From contig RPFO01000078.1 in the NCBI GenBank assembly GCA_009746045.1, positions 1,811,080 to 1,875,079 on the forward strand: DNA of 64,000 nt, given 5' to 3'. Below, piece by piece: positions 20,540-31,032 of this stretch. The translations under genes were made by a program, and so were the position numbers. Source of the DNA: Mesostigma viride (taxonomy: Eukaryota > Streptophyta > Mesostigmatophyceae > Mesostigmatales > Mesostigmataceae). The notes below the pieces were generated by a model. That model did no database searches, was not told the origin of the DNA, and worked only from the letters and a program-made list of their open reading frames with translations. Each line of letters starts with the position of its first letter. Position 1 is the stretch's first letter.

Positions 20540-20868
20540 GCATCAGTGCTGCACCTCCAGTTTTTATTCCTTTTTGTTTTTTTCAGGTACTTGGCAATAT
20601 CATGAATAAGACATTGGTACAGGAAAACTCATATCAGACCACAATGGACGTTGTGAATTAAAGCGCCCACAGACCCCATTGCCTTTAAATCTGACAGTGT
20701 CTTTGAGGTTTCTGAACCTAGGATCCCCTGTTTGTACAAGTCAGTGGAGTGATGAGTGGCTATGGAAAAACCAGGGGGCACATCAAGAAATTATTATGTT
20801 TGTTGCCAAGTTGCCACCAGCTGGGAAAGACCATAGTCTGCACCATTAGTCTGGAGTGCCCTATTTCA
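20496..20868 (-). other. 3' noncoding region of Copia B with a 29-base T run
   Basis: A homopolymer of T (20508-20536; A on the coding strand) sits just inside the polypurine tract. A poly(A) tract here could come from reverse transcription of an adenylated intermediate or be slippage. No gene is seen. Confidence 0.5.
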
Positions 20869-23520
20869 TCATCCATTTGTCTGACTAGACAGATAGGGAT
20901 TCATTGCATCACACAGAAGCTGGTACTGGGTTGCTGCTAATGACGGAATCTTGGTCAATGCGTCAGCCAGGTTCTCCTCGTCTGGCAGATGCTGCCAGCT
21001 GGAAAAATAGCTTGTTTCCTGTTTCAAAATCACCCAGTCCAGATCAGTATGCACAGCAGCAGTCACAGATTTCTTGTTAAGGAAACTAATGACTGACTGA
21101 CTGTCAGTGTGTAAGTGAGCATGCACATCAGCCTTGCTGCCAGCCTGAGTTTGCAACCAGGTTAGTATGTGCTGAAGGGATCGAGCATGCTGCACAGCAG
21201 ACACCACAGCACGGCACTCAGCAGAGTTACTGCCAACAGCTTTTCTGCGATGCAATCTGCTGTACCACGACACCATGGACATATAGTCTCCCTTGTTGGT
21301 AAGGAAGAACACCCCAGCCTCCCTGGCATCCATTTTTGTTATTACCCTACTCTCCATGGAGCTGTCCATCAGACAGTTAATGTGAATATCTTCCATGAGG
21401 TTGAGTGGATGAATGACAAGGGAAGGTCCAGCCTTTAGTAGCTTCTGGAGATCCTTAGGTTTCATGGTTTGTAATACTGTGTCATCAATCCTGCTGACCA
21501 CTGCCAGATGAGGTGCACAGATAGCACTCAGCCACCCTAATTTTCCTTTGACAGTAGCACACATGTGAGCAGGAATGCACGGAATATCAAGCAGCTCTAG
21601 GCATTCTTCTAAGTACTGGGCAGGCGGGGATAGAGTACACACCCACTGTTCCTGTTGCTCTTCCAGTGCTAGCATTATGCCACAGAACTGTAGGGGTTCT
21701 GGCCCCAGCTCTGTCTGCTTTCCAATCTCATATGACTGCTGAACCTGCTGAATGAACTTGTCAACTTCAGCTCTTGGTCCACAAATCAGTTGGTCATCAC
21801 CATGCCACACAAACAGGAGCAAGCCAGAGGGTGTGGGCACAGCAAAGAGACAAGGGTCCAGATCATCATAAGTGGCATTAAGTTTCTTGAACACCTCTTC
21901 TGCTGATTTTCTGAAGATAGTGGGAGCACTTTGCAAACCTTCCACCCCTAGATTTAGGAGTAGATATGGCTCATCAATATCATGTGCCCATGCAGCAGGG
22001 GTGGGAACCACATAGACCTGACCCTTCCACACATCTTGCGCTTTATCAGGGTCCCCTCTAAGGAAAGCCCTTTTGATATCAGTAGCTTTGCAGGCATAAT
22101 CTTGGCCAGCATTGAGATGGTGGAGGAAGACAGAGAGCAGTATCCTGAGGGATGTTTGCTGCAGCCCAGGAGTGTAGAGTTCACCCTTGGACAGTTTTGA
22201 CATGCCTTTTAATTCTGTCACACATGGCCTAGCATGATATATAGGTGAGCCTACTGGCTGTGCCTTGTGTTTTAGCACAAACTTGAGTCTCAACTTTTTG
22301 GCACCTTCTGGAATTTCCCAGACAGGAGTGACAGGTGGCTTATAGTCAGGATGCTTAGGGTTTGGCAGCACCCACTCTTCGCGGGCTTGGTGCCTAATGG
22401 CTTGGATCCATTTTTGAAACCCTTTTTGTGTTTTGCATTGTTGGATTAGAGCATCATAGTTGTGAGGAGAGTGCATGGCTAAGTCCCACTTTCCAACCCC
22501 AAAGGACTGCGGGTGTGGCCTTTGATTGTGCACCTTTTTCTCTAGGTCAGGGATTTCACCTGGCCCATATTTGATGTTAATGGCCTTGATATAGGCATCT
22601 AATCCATGAACCAGTTGGGACAATGGAATCTTGTAGTGATCCAAGGGAATGGCTCCTACCCCAGTCACACGCAGCTGGCTAGCAGTGATGGTGACACCTG
22701 GGTAAGAGATAAAGGGTTCTCCCAACAAAGCATTGCCCATGTACCCTTCCACTACCTGGAAAGGTGTCTGGATGCCAAGTATGGGGATCATTACTTGACC
22801 CAACACATCTAAGGTTGTTTTGCCTGAAAAATCTTGCACCTGTGTCCATGGTGAGGGTGCAAGTTGCAGACCAGGAATGGCTTGTGCACTGATCACACTG
22901 ACCTGTGCCTGAGTGTCCACAGCTAGGATGCAGGATTCCTGGCTATAATCGGAGCACACAGCAGAGACCTTGGCCAAACCTGAGGCTTGTTTAGCCTTGC
23001 TCTTGTGAGCCTTATGCAGAGCTGCCAGGGCTTTTTCTAGCTTGGATTTGAACTCAGCTGGATTGCCTTTGTTTTGCTCTGGTACCTCATGCCTGGTTGA
23101 ACTCTGCCCAGAGGGACTTACACCAGGTTGTGGGGTGACACGTACCTCACTGAGGGGTGGAGGAATGACAGAGGGTGTGGTAGTGCCATCATCAGCTCCT
23201 GGTGTTGGAATGCTGGGTGGTTCTGCTTGCTCACCAGAGTTAAGGAGGGAATCCATGTTCAAGGACTCTTCCCCTGGCACGTCTGCCAAAGGAGGGAAAT
23301 ACTTCTTAACTCTATGACTGCTCACCCTGTGTTTTCTCCCTGTTTCCAAACTTCGAATATCCATATTTTTTCCTTTTTTGGTCATTCTTAGAACAGTGCA
23401 CGGACCATACCACATGCCTGTCTTGCCATGTTTGGTTTCTTTGAAATATAGGACTTGTTCACCCAGTTGGAATACTGTTCTGGGGTGTGTTATGTCCTTT
23501 TCAGCTAGCTTATCAGCCAC
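20869..23520 (-). CDS. Copia B pol, second part: integrase tail, protease-like, reverse transcriptase, RNase H
   Basis: 883 codons. Residues 1-80 are the integrase C-terminal SH3-like tail (VLYFKETKHGKTGMWYGPC). An aspartic-protease-like domain follows at about 195-280 with AVDTQAQVSVISAQA (D202), a flap-like DFSGKTTLDVLG and ALLGEPFISYPG. The reverse transcriptase has ATDIKRAFLRGDP, GVEGLQSAPTIF and VWHGDDQL. RNase H has INCLMDSSMESR, SNSAECRAV, HTDSQSV and ADALTK. The frame joins the upstream integrase frame by a 1-nt shift near 23520, where TATAACACAGTAAGG separates the two frames. This may be an indel. Confidence 0.85.
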   Translation of the reverse strand: MADKLAEKDITHPRTVFQLGEQVLYFKETKHGKTGMWYGPCTVLRMTKKGKNMDIRSLETGRKHRVSSHRVKKYFPPLADVPGEESLNMDSLLNSGEQAEPPSIPTPGADDGTTTPSVIPPPLSEVRVTPQPGVSPSGQSSTRHEVPEQNKGNPAEFKSKLEKALAALHKAHKSKAKQASGLAKVSAVCSDYSQESCILAVDTQAQVSVISAQAIPGLQLAPSPWTQVQDFSGKTTLDVLGQVMIPILGIQTPFQVVEGYMGNALLGEPFISYPGVTITASQLRVTGVGAIPLDHYKIPLSQLVHGLDAYIKAINIKYGPGEIPDLEKKVHNQRPHPQSFGVGKWDLAMHSPHNYDALIQQCKTQKGFQKWIQAIRHQAREEWVLPNPKHPDYKPPVTPVWEIPEGAKKLRLKFVLKHKAQPVGSPIYHARPCVTELKGMSKLSKGELYTPGLQQTSLRILLSVFLHHLNAGQDYACKATDIKRAFLRGDPDKAQDVWKGQVYVVPTPAAWAHDIDEPYLLLNLGVEGLQSAPTIFRKSAEEVFKKLNATYDDLDPCLFAVPTPSGLLLFVWHGDDQLICGPRAEVDKFIQQVQQSYEIGKQTELGPEPLQFCGIMLALEEQQEQWVCTLSPPAQYLEECLELLDIPCIPAHMCATVKGKLGWLSAICAPHLAVVSRIDDTVLQTMKPKDLQKLLKAGPSLVIHPLNLMEDIHINCLMDSSMESRVITKMDAREAGVFFLTNKGDYMSMVSWYSRLHRRKAVGSNSAECRAVVSAVQHARSLQHILTWLQTQAGSKADVHAHLHTDSQSVISFLNKKSVTAAVHTDLDWVILKQETSYFSSWQHLPDEENLADALTKIPSLAATQYQLLCDAMNPYLSSQTNG

Positions 23521-24620
23521 TTTAGCCTTACTGTGTTATACAGAGCTAATACCTCTGGAGGGTACACACCTGCCTGTAAGCCAATGGGAAGGATTTCCCC
23601 CCATGGTGCATGCAACACAGGTCTAAGGTTAAGTGTAGCACAGATTTCACTGCACCACAGTGCTCTGTCAGCATAGCTTCCAGATGTGGCTTTCAGGTCA
23701 GTGGATTTCGCCACTAAAGTTTTGACTGACCTGATGGTTCTTTCAATGACACCCTGCCCTTCATGATCTTGCAATCCAGCAATCTCAATATTAGCATCCC
23801 ATCCTTCACACTCAGCCAGACAGCTAAACTGTTGATCAAGCAGTATAGTGTCAACTGGGTAGAATCTGGGCAATGCTATCACAAGTGCTGCACGCAGTTG
23901 CTCTTTAGCCATTCCAGGTAGGGGTTCCATGACAGTGAATCTGGACCATGTGTCTTTTAGGATCAGATATTGTTCACCATCGATATGCACGACATCACCC
24001 ACAATTATTCCCCTTTGGGTGGGTGGTGTTGCGACATGCCATTTGGGAGGTTTTGGGCCATGGAACTGACATTGCTGGCAGTGTTTTCTAGCCAACCTGA
24101 CAGCATTCCTGAGTCGTGAACCTCCTGCTCTTCTGGCAATCTTTTCTGCCACCACCTCATGACCCATGGCTATGTGGAGCTGGGTTGCTAGTTCCCTTAA
24201 GTCTACTGTGTCAACAGCAGCTGGGGTAAGAGCTTTGAGGTAGGGCAGTATCACATTATACGTGGAGGAGATTTTCTGAGCTGCCTCAAAATCTAGCAGT
24301 CCCTTGTCTTTATCCCCAATGATAATGAGATCATATAAATCCACATAGGCGTGCTGTGAGGACGTACATCCTTTTGGAGCCTTGTCCTGCCGGTCGCACC
24401 ACGTGCCGGGGGGCAGATGGCGGGGGTGCTTGCAACCGAAGCAGAGGTCCACGTCGCCTACTGCGGGGTTCCACTTGCAGTCCGCCCGCTGGTGTCCCTT
24501 GGTGCCACACCGGGTGCACTTGTTCTTGGGACCTGCATGGGGGGGCTGAGCAGTGGGTGCAGGGGTGGGTGGGGCAGGTGTGGGGGGGTGGGCCGCCTCC
24601 ACTGGTTTGGCTTGAGCTGA
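23505..24620 (-). CDS. Copia B zinc knuckle and integrase
   Basis: The frame includes CTRCGTKGHQRADC (nucleocapsid knuckle) and then CFGCKHPRHLPPGTWC, a second possible metal site. The integrase zinc region is LHIAMGH...CQQC. The catalytic residues lie in VGDVVHIDGE, LLDQQFS and GVIERTIRSVK. No protease motif occurs between knuckle and integrase. The frame of the upstream gag differs and meets this one near 24600 in a C/G-run region, which could be a frameshift site or an indel. Confidence 0.8.
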   Translation of the reverse strand, partial: SAQAKPVEAAHPPTPAPPTPAPTAQPPHAGPKNKCTRCGTKGHQRADCKWNPAVGDVDLCFGCKHPRHLPPGTWCDRQDKAPKGCTSSQHAYVDLYDLIIIGDKDKGLLDFEAAQKISSTYNVILPYLKALTPAAVDTVDLRELATQLHIAMGHEVVAEKIARRAGGSRLRNAVRLARKHCQQCQFHGPKPPKWHVATPPTQRGIIVGDVVHIDGEQYLILKDTWSRFTVMEPLPGMAKEQLRAALVIALPRFYPVDTILLDQQFSCLAECEGWDANIEIAGLQDHEGQGVIERTIRSVKTLVAKSTDLKATSGSYADRALWCSEICATLNLRPVLHAPWGEILPIGLQAGVYPPEVLALYNTVRLKWLIS

Positions 24621-25850
24621 GCAGGCTGTCCCGGCTGGCCTTGGGGCTGGTTGCCCTTGGCCTTCTTGGACTGGCCGCCCTGCTGCCCCCCTAGCTGGCG
24701 CTTTTTTCCTTGCCCCTTCCCTTGGGTCTGTTGGACCTTGGGGGTTGGGGTTGCAGACGGAGCACCTATAGCCAGGGGAGTCAGGCAGTCTTGGATATGG
24801 TTCATCCCCGCCCGGAAATCGTTCCACAGAGGTTTGAGACCTGCAACCACAGTGGCGTACACAGCTTTGTCCAGGTTAGCATTTGACAACCATGAATACA
24901 GCAGGTAGCTAGCAGGCAGACCCCTGAGATCAGGGTCCTTTTCTACAGCCAACCTATAATTCTTGCAATCAGTGGCATAGTCTTGCTTGTTGACCTGGTA
25001 AGCATTAAGCCAGTTGAAACCACGGATGGATTCAAACTGTGTCCTATCCACCAGCAAGTGCTTAAGCTCATCCATGAAGGCTGGCCACAATGCAATTGCT
25101 AGGTTAGGTGTCCCAGCCTTTTCTTGGTAAATCTGGACCAAGGTTTTAATGGCTGGGGCTGACCTATGGATGGTGGTGGATGCACGCAAGGCACTGAACC
25201 AGTTCTGGACATTCAGAGACTCAAAACAGTAGTTCAGGCTAAACAAAAATTCCTTGGCCTGTTCCTGGGTGTAACCCTCAGGTAAGCCAGGGATTTCTAT
25301 TTTAGATTCTTTTTGTTTTGGGTTAAACGTACCTTTGACCGGGTCCTTCTTTTCAGCCAAGAAAGTCTTGACTGCTTGTTGAAGATCAGCCTCCTCCATG
25401 TTCGCCCTGCCCCTTTCCAGCTGGGAGATACTGGCCAGGAGGCCATCCAGCTGGGTGCGCGACAGGTCGTCCATGGGGTTGGTGGCCATGGTCTTGAGCT
25501 GTGCCGTGAGTATGGCAAGCAGCTCTTGGACGTCCCCCTTAAGGGTGGGTGGGGTTGGGTCCACTGGGGTCCCTTTTGCCACCGCCTTGCTCTTATCTGA
25601 CTGCCCTGGTGTGGGTGCAGTCTGCTGGGCCTCCGCAGAAGGTGGTTGTGTTCCAGCTTGCTGTGCTAGTGCAGTGGCTGGTGGTGTTCCAGCTGCAGGC
25701 GCAGGGTCTTGTTCCCCTTGCCTTACTCCACTGCTGGTAGGAAAACCCTTGGCCTGGCCAAGCTGCTGCAGCGCTGCTGCTTGGGCTGCCAGGCCGCCCT
25801 CACGGGCTATCATGGCCTCTAGGAGTTTATTCTCCACCACCTTGCGGCGG
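24590..25850 (-). CDS. Copia B gag, capsid-like part
   Basis: The frame runs from KVVENKLLEAMIAREGGL through an Ala/Gln/Pro-rich region to the capsid-like segment (IEIPGLPEGYTQEQAKEFL, FNWLNAYQVNKQDYATDCK, LLYSWLSNANLDKAVY). It ends in a Gln/Gly/Lys-rich tail. It shows long helices typical of retrotransposon Gag with no exact family match from memory. The start at 25840 is not real, because coiled-coil sequence continues upstream in another frame. Confidence 0.65.
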
Positions 25851-26889
25851 TGGAGCTCCTGGGCATCCGGGTCACTTGGGGGTTTGCTGGGGAGCTGGGG
25901 ACAGTGCCCTGGCTCTTGCCCTGCAGCACCCTTGGTGACACGGCCCCTCCAACCACCCTTTGGCTCAAATCAGTGCCAGGGGTGGGGAGGGTATGTGCAG
26001 GGAGTGCAGGCGTTTCTGTTGCCTGCATCTTCTCCTGCAGCTTGGTCAGCTGCAACAGGAGGGAATTGAGTTGGTCCGCTGTTAGCGTGACCCCCTCGTC
26101 CCCCTGTGCAACAACCAGCTCATTGAAGAGGCGCTCATGGAGCACCTCTCCAGCTTGCATGGCAGCCAGCTGCTTTTCAGCAGTCATGTTGCGGGCCGCT
26201 GTCTTTTTGCGGTCCCGCTCTTGCTGTGCAAGACGGCGTGCCTCTACAAACTGGGCGGCGGCCTGTTCGACCGCCTGATTGAGTGGATTCATCTCAATCT
26301 CCCCATCAGAAACCCCTGGGGAGAGGGTGACCTCGTCATCAGACAGCTGAATGCTGCCGATGACGGGTCCTGGGACCTTCTTGGTCCGCATTTTGAACAT
26401 GTATGCGTCCCTCTTCAGCTTCCTCTCGTACCCCCCCGCTTTCTGAGCGGATGAGGGGACGATCGGCACCCCCGCTTGTTCTCCACCGCTTTTGGCTATT
26501 CCGCCCTCCTCCTGAGGAGGTTGGGACGGTGCCTTAGCGGGGAGGTCAGCGGGGCTTGCCTGAGGGCTGGGGGACCGCATACTGCTTACGGATTTTTGCG
26601 AGCTAGCTGGGCTAGAAAAAACAGATTTTTCGGCCTGTTCGGCCAAGGAGGTTACCTGTTTTTGCAGGGCTGCCAGCTGCCGCTCTTGGGCGGCTGCCTT
26701 GACGCTTTGCTGAGCCATCGCTGTCGCTAGCTGCCTAGCCACTAGCTGTTCCTGCTCCGCCTGCGCCCTTCTTGCTTTTTTAATTTTCTTGGCCGCAGCC
26801 TTCTCCTCTACTGTTGGCACCGTCTGCCAGCCAGCATCATCTATCCGCTTCTTTTTGAATTTCAGGCCTGGCATAATAGGATCTCCCAT
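25819..26889 (-). CDS. Copia B gag, N-terminal coiled-coil part
   Basis: ATG 26889 (MGDPIMPGLKFKKKRIDDAG) lies 31 bp inside the 5' LTR edge. A long Ala/Gln/Lys-rich coiled coil (EEKAAAKKIKKARRAQAEQE and onward, then LAQQERDRKKTAARNMTAEK) follows. The frame ends at 25819 but the heptad-like pattern continues in the next frame (DAQELHRRKVVENKLLEAM), so a 1-nt break near 25870 separates one original gag. It probably drives Gag multimerisation. Confidence 0.65.
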   Translation of the reverse strand: MGDPIMPGLKFKKKRIDDAGWQTVPTVEEKAAAKKIKKARRAQAEQEQLVARQLATAMAQQSVKAAAQERQLAALQKQVTSLAEQAEKSVFSSPASSQKSVSSMRSPSPQASPADLPAKAPSQPPQEEGGIAKSGGEQAGVPIVPSSAQKAGGYERKLKRDAYMFKMRTKKVPGPVIGSIQLSDDEVTLSPGVSDGEIEMNPLNQAVEQAAAQFVEARRLAQQERDRKKTAARNMTAEKQLAAMQAGEVLHERLFNELVVAQGDEGVTLTADQLNSLLLQLTKLQEKMQATETPALPAHTLPTPGTDLSQRVVGGAVSPRVLQGKSQGTVPSSPANPQVTRMPRSSTAARWWRINS

Positions 26890-26920
26890 GATTTTGTCTA
26901 TGGTAAACGACTTTAATTCA

Positions 26921-27363
26921 AGTTAATAAACGAGTGGACCTCTCAATGCTCAATGGCCTAACGCATGTGTTTATTACAATAAATCACAAGCCCCGCACCC
27001 AACGTGCACAAGGGCATTTAGCATTGTCGACAAGCAACGCTCTGCCTGGCCGCCACGTCTGGAGCAGCCGACAGTGGCCGTTGGGCTCTGTGGTGCAGCC
27101 TGAGTGGCGCGACGCCACTGCTAGACTCTCAGGACCTTAGTCCAACGTCCGACACCTCAATGTCAGTCCCGAGTGGGTACTGGCGACGCCGTACCGCCAA
27201 TCCTACTTGGGTACTGGCGTCCGTCACCAGGACTCGGCTATTGAATAGTCTAGCCTGCCGAATCACATATAGCCGGGACTTCTGACCGAGCCTACACGTG
27301 CGAAACCCCAGATAGCACATTGCTATCTGGTACTTAGCCTATGTCCACGACTAGAGGCTAACT
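26921..27363 (-). repeat. 5' LTR of Copia B
   Basis: 443 bp, nearly identical to the 3' LTR. It is followed on the right by CCTTC and the resumed integrase frame of Gypsy H. No TGG-type primer site is visible just inside it. Confidence 0.9.
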
Positions 27364-28560
27364 CCTTCTACTAAGACTAAATCTCCTATATCTATTTCAG
27401 GCGCTCTTCTATCTAAGGAGGCACGCAACCTAGCAAGGTACTTGGCCTGGGCCTTTTGGTACCCTGAAATTGCGTGATCATGTGCATTTTTCATTTTATC
27501 TAGCAAGGCCTGCACACCTTCTACGGTATCCCGGGACACATCGTCCCTGTCCCGTAAAGGACTAGCTAAGAGAGAGGTAGGAGTAAGAGGCTGTCTACCA
27601 GTATCTAGGAAGAAAGGCGTATAGCCATGCGCAGCCTGAGGGCAATTGTTAAGGGAGAACTCTACCAAGCATAGATAATCCTCCCAATCACTCCCAGAGC
27701 CGTTAACATAATGCCTCAGCGCTTCTTCCACTACCCTATTAAGACGTTCTACTAGATGAGAGGAGGAGGAGTGGTAGGCAGTACCGAACGTAACCTTGGT
27801 ACCTATAGCAGCGAAAAACTGCTGCCAAAAGTCAGAGGTAAATAGCTTATCTTTATCACTAATAAACTGCCTACTCAAACCATGATATCTATAGACATTA
27901 TTAAGGTATAGGCGTGCGCAATCGCGTGCGGTGAGTTCTAAGGGACACGGCACGAGATGACACATACGAGTAAAACGATCTACAAAAACAAGGATCTGGG
28001 CGTTACCTCTATCATTCTTCCTAAAAGGTCCTACAAAATCCATCATAATGGAGTCCCACGGCATGATGGGATCAGGTAGGGTCCTAGGTTCTGCTATCTG
28101 TCCTACATTGTTGGGTTTCATCTCCTGGCAAGATTGACAGGTTCTAACATACTCATCTACATCCTTTAAAAGGGAAGGCCAGTAGTAAGAGCGGGCTACT
28201 AGGTCCCGTACCCGTTTACCACCCTGATGAGCAGCTAAGTCATGCAACTCAAAGAGCAAGGAGGAGCGACAGATAGGAGGGACATACAGGCGCCATTGAG
28301 GGGGAGAATCTGCTATCTGCACATATAAAAACCCACCTACAAATTTACAAGGGTGCTTGCCTAATTGTTGGGGATGGGCGGCAATGGCAGCTAAAGCTTC
28401 CGGCTCAGTGGCCGTAAATCTACTAATAAGGCGTTCAAGATCAGAGGTAGGCATCGCTACAGAGGTATCCAGAACAGGTTTAAAGAGGTCTCCTACCGCC
28501 TTGCCAAAGAGAAGGGGAGGTCCTAGAGGGACTATGTTATCATAAGACTTTCCTGACCTA
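27364..28560 (-). pseudogene. Gypsy H integrase, main part
   Basis: The frame from 28454 holds the HHCC zinc domain (ELHDLAAHQGG ... CQSCQE), then the catalytic core with MMDFVGPF, FISDKDKLFTSDFW and HLVERLNRVVEEAL (D, D, E). It ends at LVLVEG where Copia B is inserted. This is a Ty3/Gypsy integrase. A frame change around 28560 separates it from the RNase H frame. Confidence 0.9.
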
Positions 28561-28564
28561 GTAG

Positions 28565-29950
28565 CTATATGGCTAAGCGGTATAGAAATTTTATTTTTCC
28601 CCTCCCCCCCACCGAGACCACAGGAAGGGCCTCACACGGGAGAGAGAGTCCTACGTGAGAAAGGAGATCAGGCATGCGAACAGCTGTATGAAAGAGATAG
28701 GCATAGGATTCATCATCAGGTAGTTCACCATAAGGGGTTACACCCATAGTAGTAGGAACTAGAGTAGTATTGAGAACATCCAGGTCCTCGAAAAAGGAGT
28801 AATCTGCGCGACGGGAGAGTGCATCTGGTACTATGTTATCTACACCCTTAACATACTGAAGTTTAAAAGGGGAAAACTGTGCTAAAAACTCCATCCAGCG
28901 CGCTTGACGAGGGGTAAGGTTGGGTTGGGAGAGAAGATGGGTAAGGGGACGGTGATCCGTTTGGATAACTAATCTATAAGGATCGATATCACAGGGTTCA
29001 TTCAGGCAAACATCAAATTGAGCACCTTTAAGAAAGTGCTGCCACGCGTGGCAACAATACACCACAGCTAAGAGTTCCTGCTGGTGTACGGGATAGTTAC
29101 GCTCCGCAGGGAGCATTGTCCTAGAGATATACTCAATTGGCTGTAAGCCCTGACCCTGATCCTGGAGAAGGACGCCCCCTATAGCTACCTTACTAGCGTC
29201 TGTAGCTACCACAAAGGGTTTAGTAGTATCCGGTAGGATGAGTACGGGAGGAGAGAGAAGTAGGGATTTTAGACACTGAAAAGCCGACTGACACTCACTA
29301 CTCCAGACAAAGGGGATATCCTTCTTTAATAAATGATTAATAGGGGCTGCTATAGTTGCGAAACGCGGGATAAAACGCCTATAGTAAGAGGCAATCCCTA
29401 GGAAACTACGTACACCTTTAACGTCGGTAGGGGTAGGCCATTCCTGAATTGACTTAGTTTTATCCGGGTCGGTAGCGACCCCGGCATCTGACAAAACGTG
29501 TCCTAAAAATGGTACACTCCTACCAGAACGAACTTTAGCACGGCGAGCCCACAAAGAATTTTCAGCCATTATTTCTAAGACTTTCTTTAAATCACGTAGG
29601 TGCGTTTCAAAATCAGGAGAGTAAATAAGGATATCATCTAAGTAAGCTTGAGCACAAGAACGATCGTGTTCAGATAAAGAAACAGAGGAGAAGGAGGGAT
29701 CCTTTAAATCAGAGGACACTTGAGGAAGGTGAGAATTACCCATAACAGGTCTAAGCACTTCATGAAAAGAGGCAGGGGAGTTACAGAGTCCCATAGCCGC
29801 TACTCTAAACTGGTAATGACCAAAAGGGGTAGCAAAGGCGGTTTTATGGCAATCCTCAGGAGCTATACGCAGTTGCCAAAAACCATGCATCCGCACAATC
29901 CAGTACCGTGAAACAAGTGGAACCTTTAACCTTATTAAATATATCATCAA
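28565..29950 (-). pseudogene. Gypsy H reverse transcriptase (palm and thumb) and RNase H
   Basis: The frame contains FWQLRIAPEDCHKTAF, FGHYQFRVAAMGLCNSP and the catalytic YLDDILIYS. These are followed by LGHVLSDAGV and SFLGIASYYRRFI, the Gypsy hallmark. RNase H follows (VVATDASKVAIGGVL, QQELLAVVYCCHAWQ, IQTDHRPL, PDALSR). An acidic linker and a C/G run lead to a frame break at 28565. At the 5' side the frame breaks near 29890 within LDCADAWF/FWQL. Catalytic residues are intact. Confidence 0.9.
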
Positions 29951-31030
29951 TACGAGGTAGAGGGTATTTAGACTTCACAGTAATATCATTTAACTTCCTA
30001 TAATCAGTAACTAGGCGAAACTTGCCATTTGGCTTAGGAACTAACAGGACACCAGCTGAGTAGGGGGAGTTACTAGGCTCTATCAATCCTGCTTCTAATA
30101 GTGACACTAAAATCTGTTTTAGTTCCTTTAATTCGGTAGGGCCCATTCTATACATCGGAGAGTGCGTAGGAACTGCACCGTCCTTGATAACTACACGGTG
30201 TAAAACAGAACGAGGAGGAGGATAAGAAGGAGTCTTTTCTTCAAAAACTTTTGAGGAATCTATCACAGCCATGTATCTTACTATTTCATTTTCAGTAAAT
30301 CCCACTCCTATTGTATCCACTGTGTTTACATCTATATCCACACTATTATTAGTGATAGGTATCTCCTGTACTTCTAACTGAAGGAACATACATAATAGGT
30401 ATCCATATTCCTTTAGTTCAGAACGCAATTCATCATTGGACATTAATACTTCAGGTATAGGTCTTACAGGAGGATCAACAGGTGTAGGAGGAGTAATATC
30501 TACCAAGGATAAATTTTCTAATCTATAATGACGTTCCGGTACCCAGTAAGAGCTATCTGGAAACCAAATGACCATGGTATCATAATTAATAGTAATCTTA
30601 TTATCCTGGTGCCAATCTAATCCTAGTAGTACATCAGCGGTAGTGATAGGGCCTATAGTGGCCGTCAGGTTGACAGTACGTCCTTGTATGACCAGGGGAA
30701 GGGACACCGTACCCGGGGAATGACTGGTGCGACCGTCAGCATAATGAACAGTGACAGTTTTGGTGTGAGGGATAGGGACTAGTCCTAAACGCCTAACTAG
30801 GGCCTCGCTCACAAAGGAGCTAGCCGCACCGCTATCCACTAACACAGAGACATTCAAAAGTTCATCAGCATGCAAGAAGGGGTCTACAACAGTATGGGGA
30901 ACGGTTAAGCCACCATTCAAAAACATAAGAGGACGGACACGTAGTGGTAGGGATGATTCAGCTCCTACAGAGGTTATAAAAACAGGCAGGCAAAAATTAT
31001 TATCTGGGGTACTATCTAAGGACCTGTCCA
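29880..31030 (-). pseudogene. Gypsy H protease and N-terminal reverse transcriptase
   Basis: Protease motif VLVDSGAASSFVSEALV lies near 30830, with the second half ADVLLGLDWHQDN near 30620. The reverse transcriptase start follows: GLIEPSNSPYSAGVLLVPK, FRLVTDYRKLNDIT and FTVLDCADAWF. The frame is open upstream of 30926 to the gag stop at 31033. Gag and pol frames differ and meet in a G-rich run (TTGGGGGGGAGGGGG, minus strand, near 31065), a possible slip site. The normal DSG protease here contrasts with the DTN/DTQ form in the Copia elements. Confidence 0.85.
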
Positions 31031-31032
31031 GG

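Larger units (their letters stand above)
20053..27363 (-). mobile_element. Copia-type LTR retrotransposon B, recent insertion
   Basis: A 7311-bp element with two 443-bp LTRs (20053-20495, 26921-27363) that differ at only about two positions. It is flanked by CCTTC duplications (20048-20052, 27364-27368). On the minus strand LTRs read AGTTAGCC...TTAACT. The order is coiled-coil gag, capsid-like gag, zinc knuckle plus integrase, then protease-like domain, reverse transcriptase and RNase H. It is inserted into the integrase of Gypsy H. Three frame changes separate the blocks, so it is recent but may not be autonomous unless some of them are programmed. Confidence 0.9.
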
